From assembly GCA_041390125.1 (NCBI GenBank), contig JAWKQN010000007.1, positions 268,375 through 332,374 on the forward strand: a stretch of 64,000 nucleotides of DNA. Reading direction: 5' to 3'. Shown piece by piece: positions 44,741-52,863 of this stretch; the stretch's first letter is position 1; each line of letters opens with the position of its first letter. The notes under the pieces were generated by a model. It worked only from the letters and a program-made list of their open reading frames with translations, made no database searches and was not told where the DNA came from. The position numbers were made by a program, and so were the translations under genes. Source of the DNA: Gemmatimonadota bacterium (GTDB taxonomy: Bacteria > Gemmatimonadota > Gemmatimonadetes > Longimicrobiales > Gaopeijiaceae).

Positions 44741-47700
44741 CTAGAAGCCGAAGCGGGCGGAGAAGGTGAACCGCCGCGGCGTGCCGGGACGCCAGCCGTC
44801 GATCCCGTAGACGAAGTTCTGCGTCGGGTCGTTGGAGCGGCCCGTCGTCACGTTGTTGTCCGGATCGATCCCGCTGTACTTGGTCCAGAGGTTCAGGTTG
44901 CGGGCGGCCGCGCTCAGCGTGAGGCGATCCAGGCCCATGCGCTCCACGACTCCACCCGGCACCGTGTAGCTGAGGCTCAGCTCGCGCCAGCGGATGTAGT
45001 CGGCTTCCTCGATGGCATTGAGCCCCGACCACGGCGAGAGCGACACGAACTTCGTCCACTCCTGCGCGGCCTCCAGACGCTGCTCCGGCGTGCTGGCCGG
45101 GTTGGCCAGGATGGATTCGATCCGCGCGGTCTCCACCGTGTTGCGGCCCAGCGTGGAGTGCGAGTTCCGGAACGAGCTGCTGATGTTCTGGCGGTAGAAA
45201 TTGCCGAAGGCGTAGTCGAACTGCGTCGCCAGGCGGAAGTTGCCCAGGAAGGACAGCGTGCCGCCGAACGAGCCGGACCAGTCGGGCGCCGGCTTGCCGC
45301 GGTAGTACTCGCCGTCGGGGCCGTTCTCCGTGGCCGGAGCCGCGAAGAGGTTGAGCGCGTCCGGCGTGGTCGGGTTCGACAGGAATGCGAGCATCTCCGC
45401 CTGCGAATCCGCCTGCCCATCGCGGTTCTGGTCGAAGGGATAGGGCGTGTCCGCCAGCATCCGCGTGAAGAAGGAGCCGGGCGCGTAGCCCTCCGCGATC
45501 CAGGTCCGGTAGCGGTAGTAGCCCACCTTGATCGGCGGAGCGTCACCCATGTCGGTGACCTCCTCCTTCAGGTACGCCGCCGTCAGGAAAGCGTCGAAGG
45601 ACGCCGACGGCGTGTTGAACACGCTGCCGCGCAGACCCACCTCCAGCCCATTGGCCGTCATCTCACCGAGATTGATGAGCTGGGCCGTGGTGAACCCGCC
45701 GGACGGGGCGAAGAGACGGGGCACCAGCACGTCCGTGACCGTGCGGTTCCAGTACGTCAGGTCCAGCGACAGCCGGTCCTCCAGCAGGCCCAGGTCGGCG
45801 CCCACCTCCCACTCCGTGGAGACCTCGGGCTCGAGATCGGGATTGCCCAGGTTGGACGGCCGGACTCCCGCGCCACTCGTGGCGGGCAACGGCGAGAACG
45901 TCGTGAACTTGTCGAACGCCCCCGGCTGCAGGCCGGACTGTCCGATGGCGGCGCGCAGACGGGCCGACGAGATGGGGCCCATCCCGCTCCAGCCGTCGAG
46001 GTCGCTGGGCACGAAGGAGATGCTGGCCTTCGGGTAGACCGCGCCACCGGCGCTCTGACCGAACGCGCTGTGCTTGTCGTAGCGCGCGCCCACCGTTGCG
46101 AAGAGGAAGTCCTGGTACCCGATCTGCTCCTGCAGGTACACGCCGGCGTTGACCGCCTCGACGATCTGCTCGCCGGCAGTGGGCTCGGCTGCGGCACCCG
46201 TCACTTCCAGGCCGGGGGCCGGGAAGGAGAAGCCGTAGCTGTAGTTCTGGTGGTAGTTGGACTGGAGCAGCTGCGCGCCGCCGATGAAGGACGACGAGAA
46301 GTTCGACGACACCTGGTGGTCCCAGGCCGTCTTCAGGTCCAGCGTGACCTCACGTCGGTTGTGGTCGCGCAGGCCGCGGTCGCCTTGCGGGGCGTACTGC
46401 GAGACCTTGTCCACGTCCCACCCGAAGCGGCGGAAGTCGATCTCCGAGGAAGACGAGAAGTCCACGCCGAACGTGGCGTCGACGGTCAGGTCCTGCAGCG
46501 GATTGTACTGGGCGTTGAAGCTACCCGCGAAGCGCTGGGTCTCCTCGTTCTGCTCGATGTTGTACATCTCGCGCATCGTGGCGAAGCAGCACGTCCCCGT
46601 CACGTTGGCATCGCTGGCCAGCTCGGGCTTGGACATGATGGCCATCGAGAACGTACCGGTGGTGTTGTTCCCGTTGGTCGGGACTTCGTGGTAGCGCTCC
46701 GTGTACATGGCGTTGAAGCGCAGCCGCACGTCCTCGCCGGGGAAGAAGGTCACGTTGCCGACCGCCTGCTTCTGCTGGTCGATGTCGGACGCCGGACCCC
46801 ACTGGTTCCCGCCGAAGGACCCGTCTTCGTCCGCGTAGCGGCCGGACAGGAAGTACTGGATGCGGTCCGTGCCGCCCCGCACCGACAGGCTGTAGGCCTG
46901 GTGGTTCCCGGTCTCGAAGAGCGGGTCGAGCAGGGGCACCTCGAAGACGTCGTACGGCCCGAGCGAGCCCAGCCCCCAGTAGGAGGCGATGCGGTCCGCG
47001 TGGGCCTGCGTGCACCCGTCCTGGATGTAGGACTTGCCGGCGCGGCTGCAGGCGAAGCCTGCGTGCATCGGATACCGGTCCATGTTCTGCTGGGAGAAGC
47101 CACCCTCGATGGAGCCTTCCCACTGGGCCTGACCGGCCACGCCCTGCTTGGTGAAGATCTGGATCACCCCGTTGGAGGCTTCGGTCCCGTAGAGCGTGGC
47201 GGCGGCCGCGCCCTTGAGGATCTCGATGCGCTCGATGGCGTCGGGGTTGATGTCGTCCAGGCGGGACGCGGCCCCGGCGGCGCCGTCGTTGACCGACGCG
47301 TCCACCCGGATGCCGTCCACGTAGACGATCGGGTTGTTGTTCTGCGTGAGCGAGGACGTGCCGCGGATGCGGATCTGGGAGGCCTCGCCCGCCATGCCGC
47401 CCGTGGAGGAGAGGTTCACGCCGGCCTCACGACCCTGGATCATCTCCGAGAAGTTGGAGATGGGCGCGTCGCGCAGCTCCTCGACGTTCACCGAGGCCAC
47501 CACGTTGCCGAGCTTCTTCTTCTCGGTGGCCTGGCCGGCGCCCGAGACGACGATCTCGTCCAGGGTGATGGCGGTCTGACGGAGCGAGAAATCCGCCACC
47601 ACGGCCTGATCCCCGCTCACCGTCACGGTCATGGTGCCGGCCGTGTAGCCCACCATCTCGGCCCGCACTTCCGTCTGGCCCGCCGGCACCCCCGTGAGCA

Positions 47701-47917
47701 GGAACCGGCCGGACGCGTTGGACAAGGCGCCGAGGCTGGTGCCCGGCACGTACACCTGGACGCCGTCCAGCGGGCGTTGACTCCCCGCGTCGCGAACGGT
47801 CCCGGTGATGGTCCCCTGCTGGGCCGCGAGGCCCGGAGCGAGGACGGCGAGCGCGAGGGCCAAGCCCAAGGTGCTCCAGCGGAGCGTGCCTGCTCGCACG
47901 AGGAATCGGGAATGCAT
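44741..47917 (-). CDS. SusC/RagA-type TonB-dependent outer-membrane transporter
   Basis: 1058 residues. The ATG at 47917 has GGAGG 6 bases upstream. Signal peptide ends APGLAAQ. A carboxypeptidase-like regulatory domain (about 27-105: GTITGTVRDAGSQRPLDGVQ) precedes the TonB-plug (DEIVVSGAGQATEKKKLGN; IQGREAGVNL; NNNPIVYVDGIRVD; ATLYGTEASNGVIQIFTK) and a 22-strand barrel ending FTFSARFGF. It imports oligomers using TonB energy together with the adjacent SusD. No polysaccharide-lyase or glycosidase gene adjoins it, so the ligand may be peptide rather than glycan; the secreted peptidases in the window fit that idea. Confidence 0.93.
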   Translation of the reverse strand: MHSRFLVRAGTLRWSTLGLALALAVLAPGLAAQQGTITGTVRDAGSQRPLDGVQVYVPGTSLGALSNASGRFLLTGVPAGQTEVRAEMVGYTAGTMTVTVSGDQAVVADFSLRQTAITLDEIVVSGAGQATEKKKLGNVVASVNVEELRDAPISNFSEMIQGREAGVNLSSTGGMAGEASQIRIRGTSSLTQNNNPIVYVDGIRVDASVNDGAAGAASRLDDINPDAIERIEILKGAAAATLYGTEASNGVIQIFTKQGVAGQAQWEGSIEGGFSQQNMDRYPMHAGFACSRAGKSYIQDGCTQAHADRIASYWGLGSLGPYDVFEVPLLDPLFETGNHQAYSLSVRGGTDRIQYFLSGRYADEDGSFGGNQWGPASDIDQQKQAVGNVTFFPGEDVRLRFNAMYTERYHEVPTNGNNTTGTFSMAIMSKPELASDANVTGTCCFATMREMYNIEQNEETQRFAGSFNAQYNPLQDLTVDATFGVDFSSSSEIDFRRFGWDVDKVSQYAPQGDRGLRDHNRREVTLDLKTAWDHQVSSNFSSSFIGGAQLLQSNYHQNYSYGFSFPAPGLEVTGAAAEPTAGEQIVEAVNAGVYLQEQIGYQDFLFATVGARYDKHSAFGQSAGGAVYPKASISFVPSDLDGWSGMGPISSARLRAAIGQSGLQPGAFDKFTTFSPLPATSGAGVRPSNLGNPDLEPEVSTEWEVGADLGLLEDRLSLDLTYWNRTVTDVLVPRLFAPSGGFTTAQLINLGEMTANGLEVGLRGSVFNTPSASFDAFLTAAYLKEEVTDMGDAPPIKVGYYRYRTWIAEGYAPGSFFTRMLADTPYPFDQNRDGQADSQAEMLAFLSNPTTPDALNLFAAPATENGPDGEYYRGKPAPDWSGSFGGTLSFLGNFRLATQFDYAFGNFYRQNISSSFRNSHSTLGRNTVETARIESILANPASTPEQRLEAAQEWTKFVSLSPWSGLNAIEEADYIRWRELSLSYTVPGGVVERMGLDRLTLSAAARNLNLWTKYSGIDPDNNVTTGRSNDPTQNFVYGIDGWRPGTPRRFTFSARFGF

Positions 47918-48281
47918 GTAGCCTCCAGTCTGTTGGGAGAGGCGTGACGGATTCCGGCCAGTCGGCCGTGACCGGCAGAGCCGGTCGTCTATGCGTCTCC
48001 GTTCCCCGCGAACGAAGACGGCATCCAATTCTCTGGACCGTGAAGCCCCGGGGGGACCTTCTGTTTGGGGTGGCGGGCAACGTGCGGCGCGCGCGGACCC
48101 GCTGTCAAGAAGGAGCTACGACGCCTCGCGCCCCGGTTTGCACCGTCACGAGAGGCGGCCCACATTGCCCGCTCGATGGGGGCCGTGCGAGCGAGTCTGT
48201 ACCGGCTCGCGCTTCCGCCCCGAGGGATCGAGGCACGCGCTCGGGTCCCCTCCTCTCCCTCCGCTCGGTCCCATCCGCAAC
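47918..48281. other. 364-bp divergent intergenic region with a perfect hairpin in the SusC leader
   Basis: No gene is seen. The SusC leader contains a 7-bp perfect inverted repeat, GACCGGC (47970-47976) and GCCGGTC (47980-47986), separated by AGA. It lies 52 bases upstream of the SusC ATG and could be an operator or a leader hairpin. Promoters for both directions should be here, but I could not define convincing hexamers. Confidence 0.4.
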
Positions 48282-49298
48282 GTGGCGCTCCCGGCTCTCC
48301 TCGACCCCCGTGCCCCTGCCGCTCCGCTGCTGCGGGCCGGAGCGGTGTTGCTGGTGTGCGCGGTCGTGGCCGTCGCGGCGAACGGCCTCGCGCTCGTCGG
48401 GCCGCCGACCCCGCCGGGGACGCGCATCACGCTCGTGCGCGCGCTCGGCTTCGCGGCCGTGGCGCTGGGGGTCCTCGTCCTCCTGCGGCAGCGCGAGCGT
48501 CTGCGCGCCGAGAGCGCGCCGCGTGCGGAGCCCCTCGCCCGCCCGCTCCGCGCGGCGCTGCTGATCATGGTGGTGCTGGCGGCGTGGAGCGCGCTGCTCG
48601 GGCCGGCGCTGCCTGGGACCGAGGCGGGCCCCGGGTCCAGCACCGGAGGCGCGCGCGCGATTCCTGGCGATGGAGACACGAATCGTGGTTCACTCCCTCC
48701 GCCCCCGAGCCGCGGGGGGGATTCGCCCGTCACGGCGGGGCCCGATCCGACGAGCACCGAGTCACTCACCGATCCGGTCCCTGCTCCCGTGGAGAGCCCG
48801 CTGGCGGTCTGGATGCGACGACTGGGCGGCGTGCTCGTGCTGCTCGTGATCGTGGCGCTGGCGTGGGTCTATGCACGCGGGCAGGCGCGCAGACGCGGCC
48901 GGCGCTGGTCCCTCTCCCTGCGGAGCGCTCCCGAACCTGCGGTGGACGCGGGTCCCCCACCGGAGCTCCCGGTCGCCCTCGGGGACGACCCGCGGGGACG
49001 CACCACGCTGGCCTATCGTCGGCTCCTGGCCGCGCTGGCGGCGCGCGAAGCGGGACGCGAGCCCCACGAAGCGCCGCTGGAGCACCTGCGGCGCGCGCTC
49101 GCGCGCTTGCACGTCGAGCCGGCGACGCCCTTCCACCGTCTGGGGGCCCTGTACGTGCACGCGCAGTTCAGTCCCGTCCCGCTCCAGGAAACGCACGCGG
49201 TGACCGCCGCCGCCGCGCTCGAGGAGAGCCTGCGGGCGTTGGGCGCCACCGCCGCGCCGACGCACGCGCCGCACCCCTCGTCCGCCGGCCACGCATGA
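48282..49298 (+). CDS. membrane protein with C-terminal DUF4129 domain
   Basis: 338 residues, GTG start with two N-terminal helices, a third near residue 85-105, a disordered Pro/Ser/Gly-rich loop, another helix (RLGGVLVLLVIVALAWVYA) and a soluble end. The end (TTLAYRRLLAALAAREAGRE through FHRLGALYVHAQFS) matches DUF4129, which in many bacteria is found with MoxR and DUF58 and is often fused to transglutaminase. It is the first gene of a five-gene operon and its stop overlaps the next start as ATGA. Function is unknown beyond a likely envelope role. Confidence 0.75.
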   Translation: MALPALLDPRAPAAPLLRAGAVLLVCAVVAVAANGLALVGPPTPPGTRITLVRALGFAAVALGVLVLLRQRERLRAESAPRAEPLARPLRAALLIMVVLAAWSALLGPALPGTEAGPGSSTGGARAIPGDGDTNRGSLPPPPSRGGDSPVTAGPDPTSTESLTDPVPAPVESPLAVWMRRLGGVLVLLVIVALAWVYARGQARRRGRRWSLSLRSAPEPAVDAGPPPELPVALGDDPRGRTTLAYRRLLAALAAREAGREPHEAPLEHLRRALARLHVEPATPFHRLGALYVHAQFSPVPLQETHAVTAAAALEESLRALGATAAPTHAPHPSSAGHA

Positions 49299-49888
49299 GC
49301 GATCCCACGCTGCGCGCCGGGCCCGTCACCGCGGCGGCCATCGCGATCGGTGGGATGGTCCTGCTGGCCGCACCTCAGCACGCGGCGAGCATCGTGAAGG
49401 TGGTCGTGGCCACGGCCGCCGTGGCCGCCGGGCTGCACGCCCTGTCGCGCAGCGTGCCCGCCACCGGCTGGATGTCCCCGTTCCGCTGGATGTCGCCGTT
49501 CGCGCGCGGCGGGGGCGCACGCCGACGCCGCGGGCGCCGGAGCGGCACGGGCGCGCTGCGTGCGCGCCTGTACGGCTGGCGCCAGCCGATCGAGGGTGGC
49601 CCCGCGCTCCCGCCCGCCGTGCTGCGCGCGCTGGCGCCGATCGCGCGCGCGGCGCTCGCGCTCGATCCGCGGGATCCTTCCGCTGGTGCCCGGGCCCGCG
49701 CGCAGTTGTCGCCCGAGGTGCGCGCGGTCCTGGAGGCGGCGCCCGAGCGGCGTCTGCGCTGGTATCGGGCGCATCCGCCGGCCCCCCGGGCCGTGGCCGA
49801 AGCGGTGGAGCGCATCCTGACCGACATCGACCGTGCCGCACGGGGCGCGCGCGGTCCTCGCCCCCCCTCGGGCCCCGGAGTCCCATGA
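49295..49888 (+). CDS. hypothetical protein with two membrane helices in the MoxR operon
   Basis: 197 residues. Two N-terminal hydrophobic segments (VTAAAIAIGGMVLLAAP; SIVKVVVATAAVAAGLHAL) precede an Arg-rich stretch (about 73-90) and a soluble helical part (PEVRAVLEAAPERRLRWYRAHPP). I recognise no family. It overlaps both neighbours by four bases, so it belongs to the MoxR/DUF58 operon. Confidence 0.6.
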   Translation: MSDPTLRAGPVTAAAIAIGGMVLLAAPQHAASIVKVVVATAAVAAGLHALSRSVPATGWMSPFRWMSPFARGGGARRRRGRRSGTGALRARLYGWRQPIEGGPALPPAVLRALAPIARAALALDPRDPSAGARARAQLSPEVRAVLEAAPERRLRWYRAHPPAPRAVAEAVERILTDIDRAARGARGPRPPSGPGVP

Positions 49889-50904
49889 GCACCACGCCCT
49901 CGCACGCGCCTTCGACCCCGATGGACGAGCGGCCATCCCCGCCGCCCGCCGCGCTTCCGCTCGAGGACGCGTTCGCGGTCGCGGAGCGCATCCTGGACGA
50001 GGTCTGCCGCGCCGTGGTGGGCAAGCGGGACGTGATCCGGCGCATCCTCACCGGTCTGCTGGCGGACGGACACGTCCTGCTGGACGACGTGCCGGGCGTA
50101 GCCAAGACGCTGACGGCCCGCTCGCTGGCGGCCGCAGCCGGACTCGACTTCGCGCGGGTGCAGTTCACCCCGGACGTCATGCCGGCCGACATCACGGGCT
50201 CGCTGGTCCTGGACCTGGCCACGCATCGGCCCGAGTTCCGTTCCGGACCGGTGTTCAGCCATCTGCTGCTGGCCGACGAGGTGAACCGCGCACCCGCCAA
50301 GACCCAGGCCGCGCTGCTCGAGGCGATGCAGGAGCGCCAGGTCACCGCGGACGGCACCACCTATCCGCTGCCGCGACCCTTCCTGGTCATCGCCACCCAG
50401 AACCCCATCGAGTCCGAGGGCACGTATCCGCTGCCCGAGGCCCAGCTCGACCGGTTCCTGCTCCGCACCACCATGGGCTATCCGGCCGAAGCCGACGAGG
50501 TCGCCATGCTGGAGGCCCGTGTGGCGCGGCGCACCGACGACGTGACCCTCACACCCGTCTGTGACGCGCCCACGTTCCGCGCGGTGCAGCAATCGGTGGA
50601 GGCGGTGCACGTGGAGCCGTCGCTGCTGGCCTACTGTGTGACGTTGGTGCGCGAGACCCGTACGGATCCCGAGCTGGCGGTGGGCTCGAGCCCGCGCGGC
50701 ACGTTGGCCCTGGTCAAGCTGGCCCGCGCCACCGCGCTCCTGGCGGGACGCGCGTTCGTGGGGCCGGACGACCTGCGGGACGTGGCCGTGCCGGCCCTGG
50801 CGCATCGCGTGGTGCTGAGCGACGACGCCTGGGCCCGACGCGTGGACGCCGAGGAGGTGGTCCGGCGCGCCGTGGACCGCGTGCGCGTGCCGGGCGTGCG
50901 GTGA
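49885..50904 (+). CDS. MoxR family AAA+ ATPase
   Basis: 339 residues. Walker A region is LLDDVPGVAKT, Walker B LLLADEVNRAPAKTQAALLEAM, sensor 1 region VIATQNPIESEGTYPLPEAQLDRF, and the C-terminal lid has SSPRGTLALVKLARA. MoxR ATPases act as chaperones that mature or assemble envelope or metal-containing complexes, normally with a DUF58 and often a VWA partner. DUF58 is the next gene (GTGA overlap), but no VWA gene lies in this operon. Confidence 0.92.
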   Translation: MSTTPSHAPSTPMDERPSPPPAALPLEDAFAVAERILDEVCRAVVGKRDVIRRILTGLLADGHVLLDDVPGVAKTLTARSLAAAAGLDFARVQFTPDVMPADITGSLVLDLATHRPEFRSGPVFSHLLLADEVNRAPAKTQAALLEAMQERQVTADGTTYPLPRPFLVIATQNPIESEGTYPLPEAQLDRFLLRTTMGYPAEADEVAMLEARVARRTDDVTLTPVCDAPTFRAVQQSVEAVHVEPSLLAYCVTLVRETRTDPELAVGSSPRGTLALVKLARATALLAGRAFVGPDDLRDVAVPALAHRVVLSDDAWARRVDAEEVVRRAVDRVRVPGVR

Positions 50905-52220
50905 GCACGCGCGAGCCCGGCTCCGAGGCGCGCTGGCGGGCCGATCCGCGGCTGCCCGCGTATCTCGTGGCCGGCTTCGGCGCGCTGGTCGCCGCCCTGG
51001 CCACCGGGCAGGCGGTGCTGGTCGCGCTGGGCGCCCCCTTCCTGGTGCTGGCGGCGTTGGGGCTGTCCGATCGCGAGCCCTTCGCGCTCGCGGGCGCGGT
51101 GGAGCTGGACGCGCTGCGGGCCGTCGAAGGGGGCGAGGTCGCGGGCACCGTGACGGTGGAGTGGCGCGGGGACGCCGACGTGGACGTGCTGCTCACCGGC
51201 GCCCGCGGTGTCACGCCGGTCGATCCGGCCCCCGTCCTGGCGTGGTCGCTGCCCGCCGCCTCGGGACCCGCCACGTTCCGCTTCCGTCTGCGCGCGGACG
51301 CGTGGGGCGTGCACGAGACCGGCGAGCTGTGGGTGCGGGCCCGCCGTCCAGGCAGCCTGCGGATGGAGGAGCGCAAGCTGGCGGATGCGCCTACGCTCCG
51401 GATCCTTCCCACCACGCTGCGGCTCAGCCGCCTGCTCGAGCCCACCGAGGCGCGCGCCAGCGCAGGGATGCACGTCGCGCGGCAGCGCGGGCATGGGACG
51501 GACTTTGCCGAGCTGCGTCCGTACCGGCCGGGCGACCGGCTGCGCGACATCTCCTGGGCCACCTCGGCGCGCCTGGGGACGCCCTGGGTGCGCGTGAACC
51601 ACCCGGAGCGCACCGGTACGGTGCTGCTCCTGCTGGACGTGGTGTTCGGGGACGATGCCGGCGGCAACGAAGCGCTCGCGCGCGCGGCCCGGGCCGCGTG
51701 GGCAGTGGCATCGGCCCACCTGCAGGTGCAGGACCGGGTGGGCCTGCTGGCGACCGGTCGCACGGCGGCCTGGCTACCGCCGCGGGGTGGACGGCGCGCG
51801 CGGTGGATGCTGCTGGATGCGCTGCTGGGCGTGGGTGGGGCGGCGGAGCGGCAGGCCCGCCCACGGGGCCAGCGCAGCCGTGTGGAGGTGCCGCACGACG
51901 CGCTGATCGTAGGCGTGAGCACGTTGCGTTCGCAGATGTTCCTGCCGCCGCTCCTGCACTACCGCCGCGTGGGGCACGCGGTGGCCGTGCTGGTGATCGA
52001 CACGGAGGACCTGCTGCCGGACACGGGCGATGCGGTGGACCGCGCCACCCGCGCCTTGTGGCGCGCGCAGCGCGACGCCGAGCGACACGCGCTGGTGCGC
52101 GCCGGCATCCCGACCGCGCTGGTGACGGTCACCGACGGCGTCGGCCCGGCGGTGCAGACGCTCCGGCGGCGCCTGGATGCGCTGAGCCACCCCAACCGCG
52201 CGGCCGTGCGGGCCGGATGA
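50901..52220 (+). CDS. DUF58 domain membrane protein, MoxR partner
   Basis: 439 residues from GTG 50901. Two N-terminal helices precede a beta-rich domain. The DUF58 signature is GTDFAELRPYRPGDRLRDI followed by WATSARLG. The remaining part has a degenerate VWA-like fold (VLLLLDVVFGDDAG), with the first MIDAS-like Asp but without the usual DxSxS. It probably works with the MoxR ATPase just upstream at the inner membrane. Confidence 0.9.
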   Translation: MSTREPGSEARWRADPRLPAYLVAGFGALVAALATGQAVLVALGAPFLVLAALGLSDREPFALAGAVELDALRAVEGGEVAGTVTVEWRGDADVDVLLTGARGVTPVDPAPVLAWSLPAASGPATFRFRLRADAWGVHETGELWVRARRPGSLRMEERKLADAPTLRILPTTLRLSRLLEPTEARASAGMHVARQRGHGTDFAELRPYRPGDRLRDISWATSARLGTPWVRVNHPERTGTVLLLLDVVFGDDAGGNEALARAARAAWAVASAHLQVQDRVGLLATGRTAAWLPPRGGRRARWMLLDALLGVGGAAERQARPRGQRSRVEVPHDALIVGVSTLRSQMFLPPLLHYRRVGHAVAVLVIDTEDLLPDTGDAVDRATRALWRAQRDAERHALVRAGIPTALVTVTDGVGPAVQTLRRRLDALSHPNRAAVRAG

Positions 52221-52741
52221 GCGGGCGGACCCGACTCGAGCGGTGGGGCCCGGCCCGCGTGGCCCTGGCGCTGCTGGCGCTGGCGCTGGGGGTCGCCACC
52301 GCGCGCGCCTTCCACGTGGCGGGCGCGCCCGCGCAGCTCGCGCTCGTGTACGGCGCGCTGGTGTTGGGTGCCGTGCAGGTCCCGGCGGCCATCACGCTGC
52401 AGGTGGTGGCCGGGCAGGTCCTGCTCGCGGGGTGGGTGCTGAGATCGTCGGGACCGCTCGGCCCGGAGGCGCTGCTGCGGCTGGGCGCGACGCTCTTTGC
52501 GGTGGTGGCCACGGCCGAGCTGCTGGCCGCGGTGGCCCGGCTGGACCTGCCCGTGCGGCGGGGGGCGTCGGGGGAGCTGCCGCGCACGGCTTTCGCGGCC
52601 AGCCTGGCCGCGCTCTGCTTCCTGCTGCTCCTGCCCCTGCGCCGCGTCCCCGGCCCCGGCGGTCTGGCCGGCGTCCTGGCGGCCGCGCTGGGCTTCCTGG
52701 TCCTGGCCGGCCTGCTGCGGGTGGGCGGGGAGAGGGGCTGA
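52217..52741 (+). CDS. hypothetical multi-helix membrane protein, last gene of the MoxR operon
   Basis: 174 residues with about five hydrophobic segments, for example VALALLALALGVATARAF and TAFAASLAALCFLLLLPL. ATGA overlap with the DUF58 gene places it in the operon. I recognise no family. Confidence 0.6.
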   Translation: MSGRTRLERWGPARVALALLALALGVATARAFHVAGAPAQLALVYGALVLGAVQVPAAITLQVVAGQVLLAGWVLRSSGPLGPEALLRLGATLFAVVATAELLAAVARLDLPVRRGASGELPRTAFAASLAALCFLLLLPLRRVPGPGGLAGVLAAALGFLVLAGLLRVGGERG

Positions 52742-52779
52742 GGGCGGGCGCACCGCTCGTCCCATCCGCTCCGCCGTCC

Positions 52780-52787
52780 TACATTCG
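52780..52787 (+). promoter_or_regulatory. putative -10-like element for the DPP-IV-like gene
   Basis: CCTACATTCG resembles the TAGATTCC/TAGGTTC elements elsewhere in the window and lies 76 bases upstream of the ATG at 52864. No -35 was seen. Confidence 0.3.
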
Positions 52788-52863
52788 CCCTCCGTGCGCG
52801 GCACCTCCTCCACGTCCGCGCCGTGCGGTCGCCTCTACACGTCCCTCCCCAAGGAGCGTGCCC

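Noticed and set aside
43214..47947. 1577-codon plus-strand open frame across SusC/SusD
   Set aside because: Composition is Arg/Gly/Val-rich shadow; the minus strand codes SusC and SusD with full motifs.
48282..52741. MoxR/DUF58 operon as a ternary defence system
   Set aside because: MoxR/DUF58/DUF4129 is a common housekeeping-type envelope operon and there is no effector or nuclease component.
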